Source: an uncultured Oscillospiraceae bacterium
GTDB lineage: Bacteria; Bacillota; Clostridia; Oscillospirales; Ruminococcaceae
Assembly: GCA_947522735.1 (NCBI GenBank)
Contig: CANNTZ010000059.1
Span: 1 to 15,371, forward strand
Reading direction: 5' to 3'
DNA length: 15,371 bases
Below are positions 7,384 through 15,117 of this stretch, in pieces. The position numbers and the translations under genes were made by a program. Each line of letters begins with the position of its first letter. Within the stretch, counting starts at the first letter, position 1. The notes below the pieces were generated by a model that was not told the DNA's origin, ran no database searches, and saw only the letters and a list, made by a program, of their open reading frames with translations.

Positions 7384-7412
7384 ATTATATCCCGGCCGGA
7401 GCGCTTTGTCAA
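7384..7412 (-). promoter_or_regulatory. metG promoter, full sigma-A consensus
   Basis: Read on the minus strand, TTGACA (7412-7407) and TATAAT (7389-7384) are both perfect consensus boxes with a 17-base spacer. A promoter this strong fits a gene whose output is set by termination in the leader. Confidence 0.93.
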
Positions 7413-7486
7413 TTAAAATTTGCGGAATTTTTGCATTTTTTGCTGAAGCAGCTTCCTCGCGGCGATAGTTCTCACCTTGCTGCGGC

Positions 7487-7515
7487 TTGTGGAGCACGAA
7501 AAAATATGTTATAAT
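7487..7515 (+). promoter_or_regulatory. Promoter for the membrane protein gene
   Basis: TATAAT at 7510-7515 is a perfect -10 box. TTGTGG at 7487-7492 is a weak -35 box with a 17-base spacer. It points away from the metG promoter, giving a divergent intergenic region of about 135 bases between 7413 and 7547. Confidence 0.65.
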
Positions 7516-7547
7516 CGGAACAGAAGAATAGAGGAGGCGCTTAGGGG

Positions 7548-8159
7548 ATGAATCTCAACAGAAGGATCGGTATGGCCGGAACGGCCGTTGCGGGTATCTC
7601 CGCCGCGTGCTTTGCAGTCTTTTTGCTCGCCGGGTTTGATTTCGGCAGCTATCTTGTCTGCATTTTTCTCGCGCTCGGCTATCTTATGACGGCGGCGGGC
7701 ATCCATTCCGGGTGCCGCAGGGAGAGAAGCGCCGCCGGAGCGCTCTCGGTGGCGCTCGCGGGGATATACGCGGCGATAATATTGACGGTTTATTTTGCGC
7801 AGCTCACGGCGGTGCGGCTGGATGCGCTCGGCGAAACGGCGCTGCGGATACTCGACTATAAAAGGCTCGGGCTGTTTTTCAGCCTCGACCTGCTGGGCTA
7901 CGGTATGCTGTCGCTCTCGATGCTTTTCGCGGGGCTTGCGCTTAACGTCAAAAGCAAGCGGGACAAGGCGCTGCGCACGCTGCTGATTATACACGGGATA
8001 TTCTTCATAAGCTGCTTCGTCGTGCCGATGCTCGGCGTTTTCTCGCCGGACATGCAGGGAGGAGAGACGGCGGGAGTGATATTGCTCGAAATATGGTGCG
8101 CCTGCTTCCTGCCTGTAACGGCGCTCGCTTTCCGGCACTTCAGGGAGCAGAAAAAGTGA
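7548..8159 (+). CDS. Polytopic membrane protein of unknown function
   Basis: I do not recognise this 203-residue protein. It is very hydrophobic, with about six membrane segments, roughly at residues 10-29, 32-51, 63-85, 107-130, 142-163 and 172-194. Short basic loops (such as CRRERS and NVKSKRDK) suggest inside-facing turns. No catalytic motif or transporter signature stands out. AGAGGAGG at 7530-7537 lies about ten bases before the ATG at 7548. It has its own promoter, and the GH78-like gene starts 89 bases after its stop. A hairpin in that gap may separate the two genes. Confidence 0.75.
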   Translation: MNLNRRIGMAGTAVAGISAACFAVFLLAGFDFGSYLVCIFLALGYLMTAAGIHSGCRRERSAAGALSVALAGIYAAIILTVYFAQLTAVRLDALGETALRILDYKRLGLFFSLDLLGYGMLSLSMLFAGLALNVKSKRDKALRTLLIIHGIFFISCFVVPMLGVFSPDMQGGETAGVILLEIWCACFLPVTALAFRHFREQKK

Positions 8160-8180
8160 GCCTGCAATAAGCTGCGATAC

Positions 8181-8207
8181 CTCAGCCGGCCACAGTGGAC
8201 GGCTGAG
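8181..8207 (+). other. Hairpin between membrane protein and glycosidase genes
   Basis: CTCAGCCG at 8181-8188 pairs perfectly with CGGCTGAG at 8200-8207 around an 11-base loop. Only a weak A/T stretch follows (CTTATAAAAA), so it may be a partial terminator, an attenuator or an RNA-processing or stability element. Confidence 0.5.
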
Positions 8208-8248
8208 CTTATAAAAATGCAATTATTACTATGAGGTGGTAAAAAAGA

Positions 8249-9883
8249 ATGATCGCTGATATGAGTTACAGCAAAAATCAGCCGGATACCGTTACAAGGC
8301 TCGTCGTTCCCAAAAGGGTGGCGACGGCAAAAAACGCGGAAAACACAGAGACTCTGCTGCGGGATAATCCGCGTCAGGCGCTGATATTCGGCAGCATCGA
8401 ATACTGCACGGTGCATTGCGGCGGCTATGTGGTGCTGGATATGGGCTGCGAGCTGCACGGCGGCGTGGACATCACGCTCGAAAAGATGCAGCCGGTGGAG
8501 AGCGTCATCCGCGTGACCTTTGGCGAGAGCGTCATGGAGGCGCTGAGCACGCTTGGCGTGAAGAACGCGGGCAACGAGCACGCGACGCGCGACTTCACCT
8601 ACCGCTCAAAGGGCGCGGCGAGCATCAAGCTCGGCGACACAGGCTACCGCTTCGTCAAGATAGAGGCGGTCGAGCGGGACGTCTACATCAAGACGGTGCA
8701 GGGCAGCTTCAAATACCGCGACCTCGAATACCGCGGAAGCTTTGAGTGCAACGACGAGCGGATAAACCGCATCTGGAGCATCGGCGCATATACGGTGCAT
8801 CTCAACATGCAGGATTACCTTTGGGACGGCATCAAGCGCGACCGCCTTGTCTGGATAGGCGACGTCAATCCGGAGCTGCTGACGATATGCAGCGTCTTTG
8901 GAGACTGCGACGTCGTGCCGAAGAGCCTTGACCTTATAATGAACACGACGCCGATAGGCCAGTGGATGAATACGCTGCCGTCCTACACGAGCTGGTGGGT
9001 GATAAACCAGAAAGCGTGGTATATGCAAAACGGCGACCGCAAATATCTCGCCGAGCGCGCGGGCTACCTGTTTGATACGCTAAAGCAGATCATCGGCTGC
9101 GTCTCGGAGGACGGCAGGCTTGATTATCCGTCCTACTTCTGCGACTGGAGCTCGAACGAGACGCCGGACGAGAGCATCGGCGCGTACAGCGTCACCATTA
9201 TGGGGCTCAGGGCGGGCGCCTATCTCTGCCGCTGCCTTGACAACGGTGAGCTTGCGGAGGACTGCGATGCGTGTGCAGAGAGGCTGCTCGGAAAGAGGCT
9301 GAACGAAACCTCCAACAAGCAGATGGGCGCGCTCTACGCGATGGCGGGCGGCGTCGGCTATCGCGAGATATCGGACAGGCTGCTGCTCAAGGAGGGCGCG
9401 CACGGGTTGTCCACTTTCCTCGGCGGATACGTGTTGCGCGCGATAGCAAGCGCCGGATATATGGAGCAGGCAATTGATATCATGCGGCTCTATTGGGGCG
9501 CGATGCTCGACCTTGGCGCGACGACGTTCTGGGAGGATTTCGATATGGACTGGATTACCGAGCGCACCGTCGGCATCGATAAGGTCGTGCCGGAGGGCAT
9601 GCTTGACGTCCACGGCGATTTCGGCAAGTTCTGCTACACCCGGTTCCGCCACAGCCTTTGCCACGGCTGGGCGAGCGGGCCGACCTCCTTCCTGAGCCAG
9701 ACCGTCACCGGCATCGAGATACTGGAGCCGGGCTGCCGGAGGGTGCGGATTGCGCCGGAGCTGGGCGGACTTGAGTATATCCGTACCAAGTACCCCACTC
9801 CGCACGGCGTCATAGAGGTTGAGGCGGAGCGCGGACACGCGCCGAGAATCGTCCTGCCGGAGGGCGTTGAGCTGGTGAAATAA
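8249..9883 (+). CDS. Compact GH78-like glycosidase (alpha-L-rhamnosidase family)
   Basis: This 544-residue protein has the (alpha/alpha)6-barrel features of the alpha-L-rhamnosidase family GH78. Visible are a DGIKRDRLVWIGD motif (193-205), GATTFWED with Glu429, and a late HGWASGP motif (His472) followed by the usual C-terminal beta region. Spacing of Asp193, Asp198 and Asp205 matches the catalytic-site acid triad known in the family, but the middle residue is Asp where characterised members have Glu. There is no signal peptide, so it should act in the cytoplasm on short oligosaccharides. At 544 residues it is much shorter than typical GH78 enzymes and lacks the usual N-terminal carbohydrate-binding domains. 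GAGGTGG lies about ten bases before the ATG at 8249; the ATG at 8261 is an alternative. The exact sugar is uncertain. Confidence 0.8.
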   Translation: MIADMSYSKNQPDTVTRLVVPKRVATAKNAENTETLLRDNPRQALIFGSIEYCTVHCGGYVVLDMGCELHGGVDITLEKMQPVESVIRVTFGESVMEALSTLGVKNAGNEHATRDFTYRSKGAASIKLGDTGYRFVKIEAVERDVYIKTVQGSFKYRDLEYRGSFECNDERINRIWSIGAYTVHLNMQDYLWDGIKRDRLVWIGDVNPELLTICSVFGDCDVVPKSLDLIMNTTPIGQWMNTLPSYTSWWVINQKAWYMQNGDRKYLAERAGYLFDTLKQIIGCVSEDGRLDYPSYFCDWSSNETPDESIGAYSVTIMGLRAGAYLCRCLDNGELAEDCDACAERLLGKRLNETSNKQMGALYAMAGGVGYREISDRLLLKEGAHGLSTFLGGYVLRAIASAGYMEQAIDIMRLYWGAMLDLGATTFWEDFDMDWITERTVGIDKVVPEGMLDVHGDFGKFCYTRFRHSLCHGWASGPTSFLSQTVTGIEILEPGCRRVRIAPELGGLEYIRTKYPTPHGVIEVEAERGHAPRIVLPEGVELVK

Positions 9884-9903
9884 GAATATCCCGCAATCAA
9901 GCA

Positions 9904-9936
9904 GGCCCGTACCGTTCCGAGCGGTATGGGCCTTTC
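9904..9936 (+). terminator. Rho-independent terminator after the glycosidase gene
   Basis: GGCCCGTACCG at 9904-9914 pairs with CGGTATGGGCC at 9922-9932 with one G-T wobble and a seven-base loop. A short TTTC tail follows. It lies about 20 bases after the stop codon. Confidence 0.8.
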
Positions 9937-10366
9937 GTCATGCGGTTCATCCAGCCACAAGCTCCGGCGCAGCGTGTCAGATCATTTTTGTCCGGCGGAG
10001 ACAAGCTTTTCATCAATAAAAACCATATGCTGACGCGACTGCGGACGGAGGGCAAAGGACAGACGGCTTCTCACTTAAAAAGCGCGTCACATTTCGGTCA
10101 AAAAGCCGGACGTAGAGCTTTTCACAGCGAGGCGCGGGGGACGGGAGCTGCCGCGGCGGAGTCTGAGGGTAAAAAAACTTCCGTGTATTGGGGAAAACAG
10201 CGAATGGAGCCCGCACCGGACTAACGGCGGGAGAGCTCCTTTTGCCTTGCCGTTAAGAAACGCTTTTGCTCCATGCGGGATTTTAGCGCCATAAGGCGGT
10301 TTGATTGTGATAAAACAGTTTAGCTCCATTTTCTGCCATGATGCAGGCATTGAAGCATGGTGAATA
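9937..10366. other. Long non-coding stretch before the sugar importer
   Basis: About 430 bases hold no gene I can support. A 94-codon frame at 9940-10224 begins in the preceding terminator with no ribosome site and resembles nothing known. An imperfect inverted repeat (TAACGGC near 10222 and GCCGTTA near 10249) encloses a GGAG/CTCC pair. Base composition becomes AT-rich from about 10290 towards the promoters. A small RNA or regulator binding sites are possible, but no motif decides it. Confidence 0.4.
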
Positions 10367-10396
10367 TTGCCAAATGTTTTCTACAAGGTTTATAAT
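10367..10396 (+). promoter_or_regulatory. Upstream promoter (P1) of the sugar importer
   Basis: TTGCCA at 10367-10372 and a perfect TATAAT at 10391-10396 are separated by 18 bases. A transcript from here would carry a leader of about 185 bases. Confidence 0.6.
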
Positions 10397-10442
10397 AATC
10401 GACGAAATTGTTTTTGAACGGTTGTAAATAAACAAAAAAGTA

Positions 10443-10471
10443 TTGACGAAAGGGTGAATAGAGGTTATTAT
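10443..10471 (+). promoter_or_regulatory. Main promoter (P2) of the sugar importer
   Basis: TTGACG at 10443-10448 and TATTAT at 10466-10471 each differ from consensus at one position and are 17 bases apart. Transcription should begin near 10478, giving a leader of about 109 bases. Confidence 0.7.
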
Positions 10472-10586
10472 AAAAACAGAATCGTGCTTTACCGTTTTAG
10501 TTATTTCCATTTATTAATTGTCCCGGTAACGCGCGCTTTCGTTTTACGGTCGGTTGGCCGTCCATAAAATTTAAGGAGGAAACACA

Positions 10587-11654
10587 ATGAAGAAGATCAT
10601 CGCTCTAATTCTTGCCGCGGTAATGCTGATGGGTATCCTGTGCGCATGTGCGCCCAAGGATAAGACCGGAGGAAAGAAAACCATCGGTATTCTGCTGCCC
10701 ACCAAGGAGCAGACCACCTGGACCAGTCAGGGCGAACGTCTGACCGCTTCGCTCAGCGAGAAGGGCTATAACACCCTTATCGAGTATGCCGAGGACGATT
10801 CCGCAAGGCAGGCCATGCAGCTCGAAAACATGATCTCCAAGGGCGCGGACGCTCTTGTCATCGCCGCAGTTGACCACGCAGCCCTGACCGACGCCTGCGA
10901 AAAGGCCAAGGCAGCCGGAATCTTCATCGTCGCCAGCGACCGTCTGATCACCAACACCAAGGCGCTTGATTACTACGTCACCTTCGACCTTGCCCGAGTT
11001 GGCGAGATGCAGGGACAGTACATAATCGATGCGCTGGATATCGAGAATCAGGCAGGCCCGTTCACCATGGAGATATTCTCCGGCTCGCAGGACGACACCA
11101 ACGCCATCGAGTTCTATAACGGCGCGATGAACGTTCTCAAGCCGTATCTTGACAGCGGCAAGCTGGTCGTCAAGTCCGGTCAGGTCGAATACACCCAGAC
11201 CGCCATCCAGTCCTGGGACTCCTCCAAGGCGCAGGCCCGCATGGACAATCTGCTGTCCGGCTTCTATTCCGACACGCATCTGGATGCCGTTCTGGTTGCC
11301 GCCGACTGCCTGTCCATCGGCGTCATCTCCTCTCTGGAGTCAATGGGCTACGGCATGACCGGCGTTCCCTATCCCATAGTCACCGGTCAGGACGCTGAGC
11401 TGGCCGCCGTGAAGAACATCATGACCGGAAAGCAGTCCATGACCGTCTATCTTGACGACGACACCCGCGTTGCCATCATTGTCGAGGTCGTCGAGGCGCT
11501 GCTCAAGGGCGAGGCCATAACTCCGGACACCACCTACAACAACGAAGTTTTCGACGTTCCCACCAGAACCTACGATCCGTACCTGATAGACAAGGATAAC
11601 GTTCAGTATCTGGCCGAAGTCGGCTTCTATACCGACGCCGAGTTGAACGGCTGA
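10587..11654 (+). CDS. chvE: ChvE-like monosaccharide-binding lipoprotein
   Basis: This 355-residue protein is the extracellular binding component of a sugar ABC importer. It has an N-terminal signal peptide with a lipobox-like LCAC, making Cys21 the probable lipid-anchored residue. The mature part follows the type I periplasmic-binding fold. Family features include TIGILLPTKEQTTW near the start, DALVIAAVD in the middle of the first lobe and ASDRLI, which resembles ChvE (YDRLI), the multiple-monosaccharide binding protein. AAGGAGG at 10573-10579 lies seven bases before the ATG, an optimal site. Its codon use favours C-ending codons such as ATC, GAC and ACC more than the kinase genes do, consistent with high expression. 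The ATPase and permease genes follow. The preferred sugar (xylose, glucose, galactose, arabinose or other) cannot be read from the sequence. Confidence 0.9.
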   Translation: MKKIIALILAAVMLMGILCACAPKDKTGGKKTIGILLPTKEQTTWTSQGERLTASLSEKGYNTLIEYAEDDSARQAMQLENMISKGADALVIAAVDHAALTDACEKAKAAGIFIVASDRLITNTKALDYYVTFDLARVGEMQGQYIIDALDIENQAGPFTMEIFSGSQDDTNAIEFYNGAMNVLKPYLDSGKLVVKSGQVEYTQTAIQSWDSSKAQARMDNLLSGFYSDTHLDAVLVAADCLSIGVISSLESMGYGMTGVPYPIVTGQDAELAAVKNIMTGKQSMTVYLDDDTRVAIIVEVVEALLKGEAITPDTTYNNEVFDVPTRTYDPYLIDKDNVQYLAEVGFYTDAELNG

Positions 11655-11671
11655 TCCGGTTAAAGCTCCTG

Positions 11672-11701
11672 CTGTGTGTGCGGCTTCGGTCGCACACACA
11701 G
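11672..11701 (+). ncRNA. Intercistronic UUCG-capped hairpin (RNA structure, not a separate gene)
   Basis: CTGTGTGTGCGGC pairs with GTCGCACACACAG around a TTCG tetraloop closed by C-G, one of the most stable RNA loops known. It lies 18 bases after the binding-protein stop and 76 bases before the ATPase start. There is no real T-run (ATTATTTG), so it is more likely a 3' stabiliser or partial terminator that keeps the binding-protein mRNA more abundant than the rest of the operon. Confidence 0.85.
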
Positions 11702-11777
11702 ATTATTTGACGCTTTTCCGGATGGAGCGGCCCGTTTTTAGGGTATCTGCTCATTTTAGCGAAAAGGAGCCAAACAG

Positions 11778-13295
11778 ATGCAAAACTACATCCTCGAGAT
11801 GAGAAACATCACAAAGGAATTTCCGGGCGTAAAGGCGTTGGATCAGGTCAGCTTCAAGGTCAGGGCCGGGGAGATAAAGGCGCTGGTCGGCGAAAACGGC
11901 GCGGGCAAGTCCACGTTGATGAATGTCCTGTCCGGCATTCATCCTTTCGGCACCTACACCGGAGACCTTGTCGTTGAGGGAAGGACCTGCAAATTCAAGA
12001 ACATTCATCAGTCCGAGGCTGCCGGTATCGCCATAATCCATCAGGAGCTGGCGCTTATCCCGATGCTTAGTATAGCGGAGAATATTTTTATCGGAAATCC
12101 GCAGCGCAGGCACGGCGTGATAGACTGGAACGTCACGCGCTCGCGCGCAGCGCAGCTTATGGCGCGCGTCGGCCTTGACGACGACCCCGACACGCCCATC
12201 AACCAGATCGGCGTCGGCAAGCAGCAGTTGGTTGAGATAGCAAAGGCGCTGAGCAAAAATTGCAGGATACTGATCCTTGACGAGCCGACCGCCGCGCTCA
12301 ATGAACGCGACAGCAGAAACCTGCTGGATCTGCTCAAGACGCTCCAGCAGGACGGCATCACCTGCATCATAATCTCGCACAAGCTCAACGAGATATGCTA
12401 CATCGCCAATTCCGTCACCGTTCTCCGCGACGGAAAGACCGTTGCGGACTTCGAGGACGCTGCGCAGATCAATGAGGATATCCTGATAAAGCACATGGTC
12501 GGCCGCGAGCTGTCCAACCGTTATCCCGAAAGCAGTCATGCTCCGGAGGAGGACGTCTTTTTCGAGGTTCGCGACTGGTGCGTGCATCATCCGGATTTTC
12601 CCGAAAGGATGGTTATCAAACACGCCAACATCAAGCTGCGCCGGGGCGAGGTCGTCGGGCTGGCCGGACTGATGGGCGCCGGACGGACCGAGTTCTCCAT
12701 GAGCCTGTTTGGCAAGAGCTACGGCTGCGGCATTACGGGCGAGGTTTATAAGAACGGCAAGCGCATAGACGTAAGCACCGTTCCCAAGGCCATCGATAAC
12801 GGCATTGCCTACCTCTCCGAGGACCGCAAGACCTACGGCCTGATTTTGGCGCAGACCATCAGCAAGAACATCTCTTTAGCGAACCTCAAGCGCATTTCCC
12901 GTTACGGCGTACTGAATCTGAACCAGGAGATCGAGGAGAGCGGCGAAAACGCGAAGCAGTTTGGCGTCAAGTGCTCCAGCATCTTCCAGAACGTCGGCAA
13001 TCTGTCCGGAGGCAACCAGCAGAAGGTCGTTCTGGCAAAGTGGATGTTCAACCGGCCGGACGTGCTTATCATGGACGAGCCGACCCGTGGTATCGACGTG
13101 GGCGCAAAATACGACATCTACTGCACCATCAATGAGCTTGCCGCAGAGGGCAAGTGTATGCTGGTGATCTCCTCTGAGCTGCCGGAGCTGCTTGGCATCT
13201 GCGACCGCATCTATATAATGAACGAGGGTGAGATCAAGGGAGAGCAGACGGCGAAGGAAGCGACGCAGGAGAGCATCATGCGCCTGCTGATTTAA
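11778..13295 (+). CDS. mmsA: Sugar ABC importer ATPase with two nucleotide-binding domains
   Basis: This 505-residue protein energises monosaccharide import (MmsA/GguA, RbsA/XylG relatives). The first domain is complete: Walker A GENGAGKST (38-46), signature-like VGKQQ (146-150) and Walker B with Asp168-Glu169. The second has the degenerate Walker A typical of the family, GLMGAGRTE (297-305), which lacks the usual GK[ST], plus an intact signature LSGGNQQ (409-415) and Walker B Asp433-Glu434. One functional and one degenerate site is normal here. AAAAGGAG lies about nine bases before the ATG. The permease follows closely. Gene order binding protein-ATPase-permease is the same as in chvE-gguAB operons. 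Confidence 0.93.
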   Translation: MQNYILEMRNITKEFPGVKALDQVSFKVRAGEIKALVGENGAGKSTLMNVLSGIHPFGTYTGDLVVEGRTCKFKNIHQSEAAGIAIIHQELALIPMLSIAENIFIGNPQRRHGVIDWNVTRSRAAQLMARVGLDDDPDTPINQIGVGKQQLVEIAKALSKNCRILILDEPTAALNERDSRNLLDLLKTLQQDGITCIIISHKLNEICYIANSVTVLRDGKTVADFEDAAQINEDILIKHMVGRELSNRYPESSHAPEEDVFFEVRDWCVHHPDFPERMVIKHANIKLRRGEVVGLAGLMGAGRTEFSMSLFGKSYGCGITGEVYKNGKRIDVSTVPKAIDNGIAYLSEDRKTYGLILAQTISKNISLANLKRISRYGVLNLNQEIEESGENAKQFGVKCSSIFQNVGNLSGGNQQKVVLAKWMFNRPDVLIMDEPTRGIDVGAKYDIYCTINELAAEGKCMLVISSELPELLGICDRIYIMNEGEIKGEQTAKEATQESIMRLLI

Positions 13296-13328
13296 GGCCA
13301 ACACCGGATAGAATTGGAGAACGTAAAC

Positions 13329-14483
13329 ATGAAAAGAGAACAAATTTTTAAAGGCTTACGCGCATATAGCATGGTCATCGTTCTGGTCGTTATCGCAGTG
13401 CTGTTCCACATTGTGACCAACGGACTGATTTTCACGGCCACAAACCTGACGAACATAATCCTCCAGAACTCCTACATCGTTATCCTTATTTTGGGAATGC
13501 TACCAGTCATTCTGACCGGTAACATCGACCTTTCCGTCGGCTCGGTGCTGGCGTTTGTCGGCGCAATCGCCGCCGTCATGCAGGTCAACTACGGGCTGGG
13601 CGTCGTGCCCACGCTGCTTGTTTCGCTGATCGTCGGCGTCGCCATCGGCGCTTTGCAGGGCATGTGGATCGCCTATTTTGATATTCCGCCTTTCCTTGTC
13701 ACCCTTGCAGGCTCGCTTGTTTTCCGCGGGCTGACGCAGGTCGTTCTTAACGGAGCCTCCATCGGCCCGTTCTCTCCAGCGTTCCGCACCATGGCGTCCA
13801 GCTTCCTAATCCCGGACGGCAGCAGCAACGTCATGCTCATCACGATGGTCATCGCGGCGTTCATCTGCGGAATCTTTATTCTGACGCAGATTGTCAGCCG
13901 AAAGAACAAGATTGCGCACAACGTGCCGGTCAAGAAGCCCATCGTTATGATTCTGCGCTGCACGATCATATCGGTCGCCGTTCTTCTGCTTAGCTATCTT
14001 ATGGGCCAGTACAAGGGTTATCCCACCGTTCTGGTCATCATGCTGGTGCTGTCGCTGATATACAGCTTCATTTGCAGCCGCACAATCTTTGGCCGCGGAC
14101 TGTACGCCATAGGCGGCAACCGCCGTGCTGCGGCGCTCTCCGGCGTCAAGGATCGGCTGTATTTCTTCCTTGTTTACGCCAACATGGGTCTGATGAGCGC
14201 AGTGGCGGCGCTTGTATATGCGGCCCGCCTGAACGCCGCGACCCCGAAGGCAGGCGTCAACTTCGAGCTCGATGCGATTGCGGCGTGCTACGTCGGCGGC
14301 GCAGCAGTTTCCGGCGGAGGCGGCAGCATAGCCGGTGCGCTGGTCGGCTGCTTCGTCATCGGCATCCTGAACAACGGCATGTCCATGATGGGTATCTCCG
14401 CAGACTGGCAGCAGGTCGTCAAGGGCCTTGTCATTCTGGCGGCGGTTGCTTTCGACCTCGTCCCGAAGCGCAAGAAGAAATAA
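13329..14483 (+). CDS. mmsB: Sugar ABC importer permease
   Basis: This 384-residue integral membrane protein forms the translocation path of the monosaccharide importer (MmsB/GguB, XylH relatives). About ten membrane segments are visible. Family motifs include TGNIDLSVGS in the early loop and GRGLYAIGGNRRAAALSGV, the cytoplasmic coupling loop that docks on the ATPase. The ATG at 13329 is preferred because GGAG at 13316-13319 precedes it by nine bases; an in-frame TTG at 13314 lies in front of that site. The longer central region (about residues 185-245, with a basic VSRKNKIAHNVPVKK loop) is typical of the multiple-monosaccharide subgroup rather than of RbsC. A strong terminator follows at once. 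Confidence 0.93.
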   Translation: MKREQIFKGLRAYSMVIVLVVIAVLFHIVTNGLIFTATNLTNIILQNSYIVILILGMLPVILTGNIDLSVGSVLAFVGAIAAVMQVNYGLGVVPTLLVSLIVGVAIGALQGMWIAYFDIPPFLVTLAGSLVFRGLTQVVLNGASIGPFSPAFRTMASSFLIPDGSSNVMLITMVIAAFICGIFILTQIVSRKNKIAHNVPVKKPIVMILRCTIISVAVLLLSYLMGQYKGYPTVLVIMLVLSLIYSFICSRTIFGRGLYAIGGNRRAAALSGVKDRLYFFLVYANMGLMSAVAALVYAARLNAATPKAGVNFELDAIAACYVGGAAVSGGGGSIAGALVGCFVIGILNNGMSMMGISADWQQVVKGLVILAAVAFDLVPKRKKK

Positions 14484-14506
14484 ACCGGCGCGCTTCAAGC
14501 AAAATG

Positions 14507-14542
14507 AATCAAGACCACACAACATGTGTGGTCTTGATTTTT
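14507..14542 (+). terminator. Rho-independent terminator of the sugar importer operon
   Basis: AATCAAGACCACACA at 14507-14521 and TGTGTGGTCTTGATT at 14525-14539 form a perfect 15-bp stem with a three-base loop. A T-run follows. The A/T-flanked stem would also work on the minus strand. Confidence 0.94.
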
Positions 14543-14644
14543 ATAACTCCAAAAGTGCGGGCTTTGCGAGCGAGGTTTTTCCGTATGAAGATTATTCAGA
14601 TATGTTTTTCCTGTATTGATTAGTGAAATCACGCAATAATCTTT

Positions 14645-14776
14645 TTACGCGAGACGGCGTCTGCTCAAAATATCCATGTCGTTGAGCTGGCTGTTCACCG
14701 AGCGGAGATAGACGGGCAAATATTTTTTGCCATTTTCATCCTTATGATTCAGCTTTTCTTCTTTGCAGACCGCCAT
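14645..14776 (-). pseudogene. Fragment resembling a tyrosine recombinase core-binding domain
   Basis: A 43-residue minus-strand frame contains HKDENGKKYLPVYLRSVN followed by SQLN. This resembles the part of clostridial integrases (SAM-like N-terminal domain) that reads DENGK.Y...YL...NNQLSAIFNHAV. Similarity ends after SQLN, where the usual IFNHAV is replaced by unrelated residues and a stop. The catalytic Arg/His/Tyr region is absent. There are in-frame stops on both sides and no convincing ribosome site, so this is a remnant. Identification rests on memory of the motif. Confidence 0.45.
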
Positions 14777-14813
14777 TACGAATCCTTACCTCTCGGCCTG
14801 TCGCCAAAGACAG

Positions 14814-14999
14814 ATGCTGACGGCATAGGGCACGATTGCCGCCAAGCTGAAAGCGGGCGAGATCCCCAAAGAAGAATACGACCGCTGGAGCTACCGCTAT
14901 CCTGAACCTGACACCTCCGGTCAGTGGCACAAGATCACGCCGTCGCAGGGGCTCAGCGATATGCTCGTTGAGGCATCAAAAGAAGAACGCAATAAATAA
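14814..14999 (+). pseudogene. C-terminal gene fragment with an in-frame TAG
   Basis: From ATG 14814 the frame reads MLTA, then TAG at 14826-14828, then 56 codons of protein-like sequence (KAGEIPKEEYDRW, RYPEPDTSGQWHK, PSQGLSDMLVEA) to a TAA at 14997. The second part is charged, has a natural composition and ends just before a terminator, as a real C-terminus would. It has no start codon after the TAG, apart from a late internal ATG. I have a weak sense that similar tails occur in genes of clostridial mobile elements but cannot name the family. Confidence 0.4.
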
Positions 15000-15002
15000 A
15001 CA

Positions 15003-15046
15003 AAAAGAGCTACCTGACTTCTCTAACAGAAATCAGATAGCTCTTT
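15003..15046 (+). terminator. Rho-independent terminator after the gene fragment
   Basis: AAAGAGCTA plus CTGA pairs with TCAG plus TAGCTCTTT, with one mismatch and a loop of about 15 bases. TTTTCTT follows. It lies just after the TAA at 14997-14999, suggesting that the fragment upstream was once a transcribed gene end. Confidence 0.75.
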
Positions 15047-15117
15047 TCTTGTGAATAATGAAATCCTGTTGCCAAATCGTTGCTGCGATGGGCTTCAAGG
15101 CTCAAAAAGTCCAGTGT

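Noticed and set aside
7119..7412. N-terminal extension of metG
   Set aside because: This DNA is the T-box leader, with the terminator, T-box sequence and promoter. The enzyme has its normal start at 7118 with a ribosome site.
9940..10224. A 94-codon gene upstream of the sugar importer
   Set aside because: It begins in the tail of the previous terminator, has no ribosome site and resembles no protein family.
10253..10270. A catabolite-repression (CRE) site around AAACGCTTTT
   Set aside because: It has the central ACGC-like core but lacks the flanking TG and CA positions, and it lies over 100 bases upstream of the promoters.
10605..12623. Minus-strand frames opposite the binding-protein and ATPase genes
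   Set aside because: They are antisense shadows of well-supported genes and contain no recognisable domains.
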